Assembly: GCF_023017165.1 (NCBI RefSeq)
Contig: NZ_JALKBW010000001.1
Span: 1,798,001-1,862,000, forward strand
DNA length: 64,000 nucleotides
Reading direction: 5' to 3'
Source of the DNA: Gordonia alkaliphila
GTDB taxonomy: Bacteria > Actinomycetota > Actinomycetes > Mycobacteriales > Mycobacteriaceae
This document shows positions 47,673 through 55,622 of this stretch, piece after piece. Within the stretch, counting starts at the first letter, position 1. The number at the start of each line of letters is the position of its first letter. The position numbers were made by a program, and so were the translations under genes. The notes below the pieces were generated by a model. It saw only the letters and a program-made list of their open reading frames with translations, searched no databases and was not told the origin of the DNA.

Positions 47673-48833
47673 ATGACCAAGCTCTTCCCCGAATACATCG
47701 CGCCCTGGCAGACCGAGGAGCACGGCGACCTGCGCAAGCACGCCGCCGCCTTCGTCGCCAAGGAACTGACCCCGCACCAGGACCGCTTCGCGCGCCAGCA
47801 CGAGGTGGATCGCGACGTGTGGAACCGGGCCGGCGACGCCGGACTGCTGCTGCTCGACGTGCCGACCGAGTACGGCGGCTCCGGCGGCGACTTCGGCCAT
47901 GAAGTGGTGGTGCAGCAGGAACTGGCCTACGGCCTGGACACCGCGCTCGGCTACGCCGTGCACTCGACGATCGTCGCCCACTACATCAACGCGTACGCCA
48001 CCGAGGAGCAGAAGAAGCGCTGGCTGCCGCTGTGCGCCAGCGGCGAGAGCGTGCTGGCCATCGCGATGACCGAGCCGGGCACCGGGTCGGATCTGCAGTC
48101 GGTGCGGACCACGGCGATCCGCGAGGGCGACCACTACGTGGTCAACGGCTCCAAGACCTTCATCTCCAACGGCAGCCAGTGCGACCTGCTGGTGATCGTC
48201 GCCAAGACCGATCCCAGCCTGGGCGGCAAGGGCATCTCGCTGCTGGTGGCCGAGACCAAGGATCTGGCGGGCTTCGAACGGGGCCGGGTGCTGGAGAAGA
48301 TCGGCCAGCACGGTCAGGACACCCGGGAACTGTCGTTCACCGACATGAGGATCCCCGCGGCCAACCTGCTCGGCGGCGTCGAGGGCCAGGGCTTCGTCCA
48401 GTTGATGAGCCAGCTGCAGCGGGAACGGCTGATCATCGGCGTCGGCGCGGTGGCCGTCGCCGAGACCGCGGTGGCCGAGGCGATCGCCTACGCCAAAGAG
48501 CGGACGGCGTTCGGCAAACCGATCCTGAGCTTCCAGAACACCAAGTTCGTGCTGGCCGAGTGCAAGGCGGAGGTGCTCGCCGGCAAGACCCTCATCGATC
48601 ACTGCATCGCCGAGCAGATCGCCGGCCGGCTGGACCCGGCGACGGCGTCGATCGCCAAGCTGTGGGGCACCGAGAAGCAGAAGGAAGTGGTGGACCGCTG
48701 CCTGCAGATCTTCGGCGGCTACGGCTACATGATGGAGTACCCGATCGCGCAGATGTACGCGGCCACCCGGGTGCAGACCATCTACGGCGGCACCAGCGAG
48801 ATCATGAAGGAACTCATCGGGCGTTCGCTGTGA
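47673..48833 (+). CDS. Acyl-CoA dehydrogenase
   Basis: An FAD enzyme of 386 residues that introduces the alpha-beta double bond in an acyl-CoA. The FAD/substrate motif AMTEPGTGSDLQ, the segment TFISNGSQCDLL, and the C-terminal IFGGYGYMMEYPI and YGGTSEIMKELIGRSL are all present. The substrate chain is unknown. It is coupled to the MaoC gene by a 4-bp overlap (GTGA). With thiolase and hydratase-like genes in one operon, a short beta-oxidation module is likely. Confidence 0.92.
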   Translation: MTKLFPEYIAPWQTEEHGDLRKHAAAFVAKELTPHQDRFARQHEVDRDVWNRAGDAGLLLLDVPTEYGGSGGDFGHEVVVQQELAYGLDTALGYAVHSTIVAHYINAYATEEQKKRWLPLCASGESVLAIAMTEPGTGSDLQSVRTTAIREGDHYVVNGSKTFISNGSQCDLLVIVAKTDPSLGGKGISLLVAETKDLAGFERGRVLEKIGQHGQDTRELSFTDMRIPAANLLGGVEGQGFVQLMSQLQRERLIIGVGAVAVAETAVAEAIAYAKERTAFGKPILSFQNTKFVLAECKAEVLAGKTLIDHCIAEQIAGRLDPATASIAKLWGTEKQKEVVDRCLQIFGGYGYMMEYPIAQMYAATRVQTIYGGTSEIMKELIGRSL

Positions 48834-49273
48834 CCGAGCCGGTGCGCCTCGGTGGGCGCGACCTGGTGGTCGGCGCCCGCTACCGGTCCGGCGCCTACGA
48901 ACTGACCGAGGAAGCGATCGTCGACTTCGCGCGGCAGTGGGATCCGCAGTACTTCCACGTCGACGTGGAGGCGGCGCAGGCCAGTCCGTACGGCGGGGTG
49001 ATCGCCAGCGGCATTCAGACGATGGCCGTGATGCAGCGGCTCACCGTGCAGGAGGTCTACACCGGCTGGCGGGTGATCGCCGGGCGCGCGCTGCGCGAGG
49101 TGGAGTTCCTGCGTCCGGTGCGCCCCGGTGACGCACTGCACGTCGAGATGCGGGTCGACGCGGTGGAGATCGACGAGGAACGCGACCGCGCCGACGTCAC
49201 GACGGTCAGTGAACTGATGGCCGGCGACCGGGTGGTGCTGCGGTCGGTCACCGCAGTGGTGGTGCACGCCTGA
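48830..49273 (+). CDS. MaoC-family dehydratase (hotdog fold)
   Basis: A 147-residue single-hotdog protein. The hydratase-2 pattern WDPQYFHVDVEAAQASPYGG carries the Asp/His pair, and GVIASGIQTMAVMQRL follows it. It probably hydrates an enoyl-CoA in the operon's beta-oxidation route. GTG start 48830 overlaps the dehydrogenase stop. A very strong hairpin follows. Confidence 0.86.
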   Translation: MTEPVRLGGRDLVVGARYRSGAYELTEEAIVDFARQWDPQYFHVDVEAAQASPYGGVIASGIQTMAVMQRLTVQEVYTGWRVIAGRALREVEFLRPVRPGDALHVEMRVDAVEIDEERDRADVTTVSELMAGDRVVLRSVTAVVVHA

Positions 49274-49288
49274 GGTCGCCGATCATGT

Positions 49289-49341
49289 CGTGAGACTGGT
49301 GCGCTTGGTGTCCTCAGGCCACCAAGCGCACCAGTCTCACG
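49289..49341. terminator. Perfect 22-bp hairpin between convergent genes
   Basis: The arms 49289-49310 and 49320-49341 are exact inverse copies (starting CGTGAGACTGGTGCGC) around a nine-base loop. The hairpin lies between the convergent MaoC and phosphoesterase genes. It lacks a T-run. Confidence 0.82.
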
Positions 49342-49347
49342 GCGCAG

Positions 49348-51045
49348 TCAGCGATGCGGGTGGGCCAGCAGGAGCTCGCAGTTGCGGTCGGCGGCCTTGC
49401 CGATCCGTTCGGCGTCGTAGTGCAGGTCGTTGAACGACAGTTCGCGGTACAGACTGGCCAGTCCGGTGGGGGACAGGTCGTCCTCGTCGGCGGTGTACGG
49501 GCTGTCCGCCTCCAGCAGCGGCGTGAAGATGCTGAGGGTGCCGTCGCCGTTGTCGGTGATCTCCAGGATGCGGGCCAGCTGCGGAAAATCGATGTGGCTG
49601 GCGGTGTTGATCTCCCAGAAGCTGTTCTTCTCGGTGGCGCCGCGGTGCGCGATCATCTCGTTCTGGTGGGTGTGGCCGTTGACCCAGGCGATCAGGTTCT
49701 TGTGCTGCTTGAGCACCGCCACCAGCTCCTCGCCGAGATACTGCTTCTCGCCGGGGGTCTCCGGGTTGGGGAGCGTGGCGGTCATCGTCGTCGAGGTGTG
49801 GTGGCTGAAGACCAGCACCAGTTCGTCGCTGAACTCACGCAGCTTGCGCTCGATCCAGCGCAGCTGCTTCTCGCCCATCGAGCCGTCGGAGATACCGAGG
49901 CTGTTGCACGTGTTCATCGCGATGCCGCGCACGCCCGGCGCGATCTGGAACGAGTACCAGGTGGGACCGTCCGGGTCGCGGAAGCCGTGGCCCACCGGAC
50001 CCGCGCCCTTGATCGCCGGATTGAAGTGGCTGCGGACGAACTCCCGCGGGGTGAACGGACGACGCCGCGCATCCGGGGTCACGTCGAACGCCGGCCCGGT
50101 GATCCGCAGCTGCGCCAGCAACGGCCCGAGGGCGGCGGGATTCGACGTCATGGCGCCGGCGATCTCGGAGACTGCGGGGTCGCTGCCGGGCAGGTCGAAC
50201 TTCACCGACGACAGGTACATCCAGTCGAGGAAGCCGTTGGGCACGGTCCCGAGGAACTGTTCGTCGTGATTGCCGAAGACGGCGTACCAGGGCGCGTCCA
50301 GGCCGGGGCTCTGGAGGGTGCGCATGGCGGCGCGCAGGTAGCCCGGGATCTGCACGAAGCCGCGGTCCTTGTAGATGTCGCGCGAGGCGAGCTCGGGCCG
50401 CCAGTACAGATCCGAGCCGAGCGCCTGGACGCCTTCGAAGCGGTCGCGGGCGCCGGTGTTCGGGGTCACCGAGCCGCCGGACAGCAGCTTCTGGAACCAG
50501 GTGAGCTCGATGAGCTCGTGGTTGTCGGTGTTGTCGCCGGTGCTCACCACGCAGTCGAAACGACGACCGGTGAACGGTCCGGACGCCACCTGATTGATCC
50601 GCTTGATCAGGGCGACGGCGCCCTGCGCGCCGAGCGCCTCCTGCGGGCGGAAGGCCGGACCCTGGATCGGGTGCACGTACTCGAACCGCGCGGGACTCTG
50701 CACGTCGGTGATGTGGATGTCGGTGATCTGGACGAACGACGCCAACGCCGTGCGGCGGCTGTCCCGGCCGGACCGGGCGGCCGCCAGTTCCTGCCGGACG
50801 TACAGCGGCCAGCCCGCGCCCTCGGTCAGCTTGCGGTAACCGCCCTTGCGGGCCTTGCCCGGCACCGCCACCCGATCGAGGGTGGTGCCCGCGGCGTTCG
50901 CACTGTCGAGGGCGCTCGGCTCGGCGCGAACCAGGCCCGCGGCGCCGCTGGTCGCGGCGACCGCACCGGCTGCGGCTGCGCCCGCGGCCAGGAAGGTGCG
51001 GCGGGAGACGCCGTCGTGCGCGCGGGGATCCGGTGAATGTGACAT
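49348..51045 (-). CDS. Tat-exported metallophosphoesterase (TIGR03767-like)
   Basis: An exported calcineurin-like phosphoesterase of about 565 residues. The twin-arginine signal SRRTFLAAGAAAAG is near residue 18, so it folds before export. Metal-site motifs are ITDIHITD, STGDNTDN, FGNHDEQF, SHHTSTT and NGHTHQNEM, a complete di-metal set. The insert-rich middle part suits the actinobacterial subfamily; the substrate is unknown. ATG 51045 is used; GTG 51054 is three codons longer. It is monocistronic. Confidence 0.85.
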   Translation of the reverse strand: MSHSPDPRAHDGVSRRTFLAAGAAAAGAVAATSGAAGLVRAEPSALDSANAAGTTLDRVAVPGKARKGGYRKLTEGAGWPLYVRQELAAARSGRDSRRTALASFVQITDIHITDVQSPARFEYVHPIQGPAFRPQEALGAQGAVALIKRINQVASGPFTGRRFDCVVSTGDNTDNHELIELTWFQKLLSGGSVTPNTGARDRFEGVQALGSDLYWRPELASRDIYKDRGFVQIPGYLRAAMRTLQSPGLDAPWYAVFGNHDEQFLGTVPNGFLDWMYLSSVKFDLPGSDPAVSEIAGAMTSNPAALGPLLAQLRITGPAFDVTPDARRRPFTPREFVRSHFNPAIKGAGPVGHGFRDPDGPTWYSFQIAPGVRGIAMNTCNSLGISDGSMGEKQLRWIERKLREFSDELVLVFSHHTSTTMTATLPNPETPGEKQYLGEELVAVLKQHKNLIAWVNGHTHQNEMIAHRGATEKNSFWEINTASHIDFPQLARILEITDNGDGTLSIFTPLLEADSPYTADEDDLSPTGLASLYRELSFNDLHYDAERIGKAADRNCELLLAHPHR

Positions 51046-51159
51046 GACGGACACTCTAACTGTCGGCGAACGCCGGGGGCATCGAACCTGGCCGGCGGTA
51101 TTAAATTCGGCCTGACGTAAACCTTGGGTCGGCCGGAAAGCTGTGGCAGACTCGACGTC

Positions 51160-51195
51160 GTGATCATGAGTTGTCCGGAGTGTTGTCAGCGCTGA
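51160..51195 (+). CDS. Cysteine-rich leader peptide, probable attenuator
   Basis: The short ORF reads (V-I-)MSCPECCQR and then TGA. It may start at GTG 51160 or ATG 51166. Three of nine codons after the ATG are cysteine, including a CysCys pair near the end. CAGACT at 51147-51152 could be a -10 box that makes the message leaderless at 51160. It lies 86 bp before a rhodanese-like gene, and GCGCTGAAAGCGC overlaps its stop and can fold. Poly-cysteine leaderless ORFs of this kind act as cysteine-responsive attenuators in mycobacteria; the same role here is inference. Confidence 0.6.
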   Translation: MIMSCPECCQR

Positions 51196-51281
51196 AAGCG
51201 CAGTCGCCCGAGCGTCGCAGCAGCGGCCCGGGTCGATGGAAACCTCCCACTCATTCTTCGATCACCTCCAGGACTTCTCTG

Positions 51282-51698
51282 ATGCTCACGCTCGACGCAC
51301 CCGTCACCACCGTCGTCTCCATCGCTCCCGAACCCGCGCCGCTGTCGGTGCCGACCGCGCACTACCGGACCGCCCTCGCCGACGGCGCCGTCGTCGTCGA
51401 TCTGCGCGACGACACGGACCGTGCCGCGCACGGCGCCCTGATCGGGGCGCTCGCCCTGCCCCTCGACGAGGCGCTCGACGCGTTGACGCCGGGGACGCCG
51501 GAAGCGTTGCGGGCCGCGTCGACGCAGGCGCAGTGGCTCCTCGTGACCGACGACGGCTACGACGCGGAATGGCTGGCCTGGCACCTGCAGGCCCGCGGCG
51601 TGCGGCGCGCGCGCTTCCTGCTCGGCGGTCATCGGGCCCTCCGCGCCGCCGGCGTCGGTCTGGCCGACACCTCCGACGCGCACCTGTTCTTCTCCTGA
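51282..51698 (+). CDS. Rhodanese-like protein lacking the catalytic cysteine
   Basis: A 138-residue single rhodanese fold. VVVDLRDDTDRAAHGALIGA is the N-terminal signature and the C-terminal half ends FLLGGHRALRAAGV. Where an active rhodanese has its CxxGxxS loop, this protein has VTDDGYDAEW, so the persulfide-carrying Cys is missing; no other Cys is in the protein. It may bind rather than transfer sulfur. AGGA lies 8 bp before ATG 51282. The Cys-rich leader upstream ties it to cysteine supply. Longer in-frame starts (51171) overlap the leader ORF and are unlikely. Confidence 0.75.
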   Translation: MLTLDAPVTTVVSIAPEPAPLSVPTAHYRTALADGAVVVDLRDDTDRAAHGALIGALALPLDEALDALTPGTPEALRAASTQAQWLLVTDDGYDAEWLAWHLQARGVRRARFLLGGHRALRAAGVGLADTSDAHLFFS

Positions 51699-51762
51699 CC
51701 CGCACCCGCCCCGGCGGGTGGGAATTGGCGGCGTACCAGCGGCGGGCCTACCCTGATATCTC

Positions 51763-53289
51763 GTGAGTGACCAGGCGCCCCCCACAGACGATCAGACCGA
51801 CGATCAGACCCCCGAGCAGCTGCGGATTCGACGCGAGAAGCGTGCGCGGATGCTCGACGAGGGCTTCGAGGCCTACCCGGTGGGCGTCGCCCGCACCCAT
51901 ACCCTCGCCGAACTGCGCGCGCAGTACGGCGAGCTGGAGGCCGGCACGGAGACCGGCGTGCGGGTCGGGGTGGCCGGCCGCGTCATCTTCCTGCGCAACA
52001 AGGGCAAGCTCTGCTTCGCCACGCTGCAGGAAGGCGACGGCACCAAGCTGCAGGCGATGATCAGCTTCAACGGCGTCGGCGAGGAGTCGCTGGCCCGGTG
52101 GAAGTCCGACGTCGACCTCGGCGACATCGTCTTCGTGCGCGGCGAGATGATCAGCTCGCGCACTGGTGAGCTGTCGGTGATGGCCGACCACTGGGAGATG
52201 GCGTCCAAGGCGCTGCGTCCGCTGCCGGTGGCGCACAAGGAGATGAACGAGGAGTCGCGCGTCCGCCAGCGCTACGTCGACCTCATCGTGCGCCCCGAAG
52301 CCCGCGAGATCGCGCGCCTGCGCGTGGCCGTGATGGCCGAGCTGCGCAAGTACATGACCGGTCGCGACTTCCTCGAGGTGGAGACCCCGATGCTGCAGAC
52401 GCTGCACGGCGGCGCCGCGGCGCGTCCCTTCGTGACCCATTCCAACGCCTTCGACATGGACCTGTACCTGCGCATCGCGCCGGAACTGTTCCTCAAGCGC
52501 TGCGTGGTCGGCGGCATCGACAAGGTCTTCGAGGTGAACCGCAACTTCCGCAACGAGGGCGCGGACTCCACCCATTCGCCCGAGTTCGCGATGCTGGAGA
52601 CCTACGAGGCCTACGGCGACTACAACGACTCGGCCACCATGATGCGCGAGCTGATCCAGGCCGTCGCGATGGGCGCGGTCGGCACGCTGACGCCGACGAT
52701 GGCCGACGGCAGCACCTACGATCTGTCCGGCGAGTGGCTGACCATCGAGATGTACCCGTCGCTGTCCGAAGCGTTGGGTCGCGAGATCGTTCCGGAGCAG
52801 ACCAGCGTCGAGGAACTGCTGGCCATCGCCGACGAAGTGGGCCTGGACGTCCCGAAGGACAAGGGCTACGGACACGGCAAGCTCGTCGAAGAGCTGTGGG
52901 AGCACCTGGTCGGCGCCAAGCTGGACCAGCCGGTCTTCGTCCGGGACTTCCCGGTGGAGACGTCGCCGCTGGTGCGCGCGCACCGCAGCGTGCCCGGCGT
53001 GGTGGAGAAGTGGGACCTGTACGTGCGCGGCTTCGAGCTGGCCACCGGCTACTCCGAGCTCGTCGACCCGGTGATCCAGCGCGAGCGGTTCGTCGACCAG
53101 GCCCGTCTGGCCGCGGCGGGCGACGACGAGGCCATGGTGCTCGACGAGGAGTTCCTCACCGCGATGGAGTACGCCATGCCGCCGACCACCGGCACCGGCA
53201 TGGGCATCGATCGCCTACTGATGGCACTCACCGGCCTCGGCATCCGCGAGACCGTGCTGTTCCCGCTGGTCAAGCCGCGGGCGGACTGA
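51763..53289 (+). CDS. lysS: Lysyl-tRNA synthetase, class II
   Basis: A 508-residue class II enzyme that charges tRNA-Lys. The N-terminal OB fold (about 60-170) carries [20 protein letters not shown]. Motif 1 includes [10 protein letters not shown], motif 2 [20 protein letters not shown], and motif 3 [15 protein letters not shown]. It is the single-domain house-keeping type, not the fused LysX. The start is GTG 51763. In M. tuberculosis lysS also lies close to the panCD-coaX block. Confidence 0.96.
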   Translation: MSDQAPPTDDQTDDQTPEQLRIRREKRARMLDEGFEAYPVGVARTHTLAELRAQYGELEAGTETGVRVGVAGRVIFLRNKGKLCFATLQEGDGTKLQAMISFNGVGEESLARWKSDVDLGDIVFVRGEMISSRTGELSVMADHWEMASKALRPLPVAHKEMNEESRVRQRYVDLIVRPEAREIARLRVAVMAELRKYMTGRDFLEVETPMLQTLHGGAAARPFVTHSNAFDMDLYLRIAPELFLKRCVVGGIDKVFEVNRNFRNEGADSTHSPEFAMLETYEAYGDYNDSATMMRELIQAVAMGAVGTLTPTMADGSTYDLSGEWLTIEMYPSLSEALGREIVPEQTSVEELLAIADEVGLDVPKDKGYGHGKLVEELWEHLVGAKLDQPVFVRDFPVETSPLVRAHRSVPGVVEKWDLYVRGFELATGYSELVDPVIQRERFVDQARLAAAGDDEAMVLDEEFLTAMEYAMPPTTGTGMGIDRLLMALTGLGIRETVLFPLVKPRAD

Positions 53290-53292
53290 CTT

Positions 53293-54810
53293 TCAGGCCG
53301 ACTGGATAAGGCGAGCGACGACGCCGCGGGCATCGCCCGCGGCGTCGACGCGATGCCACGTCGGGCCCGGGGCCTGCAGTGCCGCGGTCTGCGCGCGGGC
53401 GACGTCGGCATCGGCGTCCGACGCGTCCGGGCCGCGCGCGGCGATGCGGGCGATCCGCTCCTGTTCGCTCAGCTCCAGCCAGACACCGAGGAAACGCGCG
53501 TGGGCCGCGGTAGCGGCCTCGGCGATCCGGTCCTGCTCGGCGGCGCTGCCGAAGACCGCGTCGCCGATCACGCTCATGCCGCCGTCGAGCGCGGCCGCGG
53601 CCAGCCGTTCCAGCTCGCCGTAGACGCGGGCACTGGCCTCCCGCGTGTAGCCGGTCGCGGGCAGTCGGTCGAACACCGCCACCCCGGCGAGACGTTTGCG
53701 CAGCACGTCCGAACGGAGGATGCGCGCGCCGGGCGCCGCACCCATCGCATGGGCCACGCCCCGCGCCACCGTCGACTTGCCGGTGCCCGACGCCCCGCCG
53801 ATCGCCAGCGCGACGGGCGGGACCGGATCGAGCAGCGATGACGCCAACGCCAGGTATTCGAGCGCCGGACCGACCGCCCCGGCGGCCGCGCTCACGTGGG
53901 CGCGCACCGTCGCCCGGATGCTGAGCAGCAGCGGCAGCAGCCGATAGCCGTCCTCGTCCCGACCGGAGGCGTCGAAGTAGGCGTTGGCGACCGCGTTGGC
54001 CTCGTGCCGACGGCCCCGCTGCCACAGGTCCATGAGCAGGAACGCGAGGTCGTAGAGCACGTCGGTGGTGGCCAGTTCCGGATCGAACTCGAGGCAGTCG
54101 AACGGGACCGGGACGTCGTCGAGGACCACGATGTTCGCCAGGTGCAGATCCCCGTGCCCGCGGACCACGCGGCCCGCGCGGGCGCGCGCGTCGAGAAGGT
54201 CGGCGTGCTCGGCGATCAGCGCGCGTTGGCGGTCGGTCAGCCACTCGGCCTGCGCCGGCGGCAGGATCTCCGGGAACCGGGACATGCTGCCGAGGTTGCC
54301 GACCACCACGTCGAGCAGGCGGGCGGCACCCTCGAGGTCGTCGCTGACCTCGGCGACGGCGTGCATGTGCACCAGCTGGTCGGCGAGGGCGGCCAGGAGG
54401 GCGTCGTCGAGCCGGTCGTCGTCGGCGTACTGCGCGCACAGCGCGTCGTCGGGGAAGCGGTCCATCTCCAGGACGTAGTCGATCGGGTCACCGGGGCCGT
54501 CGAGTTCGACGCCCGCGTCGGTGCGGGTGATCGCGTGGACGCCGCGGTACAGCTGCGGCGCGGTGCGCAGGTTCAGCTCGTACTCGTCGGTGAGGGCCCG
54601 ACGGCGGTCGGCGATGCCGGAGAAGTCCAGGTAGCGGTAGGTCACCGGCCGCTTCATCTTCCACGCGCGATCGCCGTTGAGGACGATCACCGCGCCGTGC
54701 GTGACGATGTGCTCGGTGGTCGCGCCCGGATCGAGGGCGTCGGCGCGGCGGAGAAGGTCGACGAGCGGTGCGCCGGGGTCGACGTCCGACGGATCGGGTG
54801 CGTTCTGCAT
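53293..54810 (-). CDS. Fusion of aminoglycoside phosphotransferase-like kinase and AAA/zeta-like ATP-binding domain
   Basis: About 505 residues in two domains. The N-terminal half is a protein-kinase-like fold: AWKMKRPVTYRYLDF with the nucleotide lysine, catalytic HGDLHLANIV and metal-binding FDCLEFDPEL. The C-terminal half has a P-loop AIGGASGTGKSTVARGV and resembles small-molecule or zeta-like kinases. Fusions of this kind are widespread in bacteria and of unknown function. ATG 54810 is chosen because codons between ATG 54852 and 54810 are AT-rich (AAT, CAA, TTT), unlike real codons here, and because this leaves room for the divergent promoter. Confidence 0.75.
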   Translation of the reverse strand: MQNAPDPSDVDPGAPLVDLLRRADALDPGATTEHIVTHGAVIVLNGDRAWKMKRPVTYRYLDFSGIADRRRALTDEYELNLRTAPQLYRGVHAITRTDAGVELDGPGDPIDYVLEMDRFPDDALCAQYADDDRLDDALLAALADQLVHMHAVAEVSDDLEGAARLLDVVVGNLGSMSRFPEILPPAQAEWLTDRQRALIAEHADLLDARARAGRVVRGHGDLHLANIVVLDDVPVPFDCLEFDPELATTDVLYDLAFLLMDLWQRGRRHEANAVANAYFDASGRDEDGYRLLPLLLSIRATVRAHVSAAAGAVGPALEYLALASSLLDPVPPVALAIGGASGTGKSTVARGVAHAMGAAPGARILRSDVLRKRLAGVAVFDRLPATGYTREASARVYGELERLAAAALDGGMSVIGDAVFGSAAEQDRIAEAATAAHARFLGVWLELSEQERIARIAARGPDASDADADVARAQTAALQAPGPTWHRVDAAGDARGVVARLIQSA

Positions 54811-54888
54811 GGGAAATTGCCAGTTCTGTCCGATGAGGTGATTGACTTCCATTGTTACGCAGTCGAACCGGAGCGAGGCGAGGACATC

Positions 54889-55587
54889 ATGTGGGCAGGA
54901 TTGGGCCCTACGCTCCCGATGGCCATGGGCTTGGCATTGAGCCCGGTGGCCGCCACCACGGCGTTGGTGCTGTTGCCCGCGCCGCGCGGACGGATCAAGA
55001 CCCTGCTCTTCCTAGCCGGCTGGTACGCGGTGCTCTTCGCGGTGATGGCGCTCGCGATGGTGTTCACCGACGCCGCCGACGAGGACGATCCGACGGGCAC
55101 CGCCGAAGGGATCGACATACTCCATCTGGTGTTCGGCATCCTCTTCTTCCTCCTCGCCATCGCCGCGTGGATCAAGCGGCCGGCGCGCGATCGGGAAGAC
55201 GGCGTTCCGCTCGAGGGTGAGGAGGCCAAGCCCGGGATGATGGCGCGACTCGACGGACTGGGTATCTGGGCCTGCTTCGGCGTCGGCGTCGCCGAGGCCG
55301 TGCTGATCATCAAGAACATCCCGCTGGGCGTCAGTGCCGGTGCCACGCTGGGCCGCGCGGATCTGTCGACCGCGGGCGGTCTCGGCACGGTGGCGATCCT
55401 CACCGCGGTGGCGAGCCTGAGCATTCTGATCCCGCTGGTGGCGGTGCTGATCGGCGGCAGCCGCGCGACGGGCTCGCTGCGCCAGGCACGTGCGTGGATC
55501 GAAGCGCACATGACCGCCATCACGCTGGTGGTGCTGATCGTGTTCGGCACGATCTTCCTGGGCGAAGGCCTCAACCTCGCCGGCTGA
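54889..55587 (+). CDS. GAP/SfLAP-family membrane protein
   Basis: A 232-residue protein with about six membrane segments and a polar loop in the middle (RPARDREDGVPLEGEEAK). The start MWAGLGPTLPMAMGLALSPV and the Lys/Pro-rich KNIPLGVSAG resemble the actinobacterial GAP/Sap group, linked in mycobacteria to export or placement of glycopeptidolipids and sulfolipids. The lipid here is unknown. The ATG follows GAGGCGAGGAC. It diverges from the kinase fusion gene. Confidence 0.72.
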   Translation: MWAGLGPTLPMAMGLALSPVAATTALVLLPAPRGRIKTLLFLAGWYAVLFAVMALAMVFTDAADEDDPTGTAEGIDILHLVFGILFFLLAIAAWIKRPARDREDGVPLEGEEAKPGMMARLDGLGIWACFGVGVAEAVLIIKNIPLGVSAGATLGRADLSTAGGLGTVAILTAVASLSILIPLVAVLIGGSRATGSLRQARAWIEAHMTAITLVVLIVFGTIFLGEGLNLAG

Positions 55588-55622
55588 CCGGCCGCAACGG
55601 CTCGGTCGGCGCGGCGGGTGCC

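Noticed and set aside
46734-48602. 622-codon minus-strand frame over thiolase and acyl-CoA dehydrogenase
   Set aside because: The plus-strand enzymes are intact with catalytic residues; the reverse frame shows no domain and is rich in His, Arg and Gly.
51171-51281. N-terminal extension of the rhodanese-like protein from 51171
   Set aside because: It overlaps the cysteine leader ORF and lacks a ribosome site; ATG 51282 has AGGA at good spacing and starts the fold.
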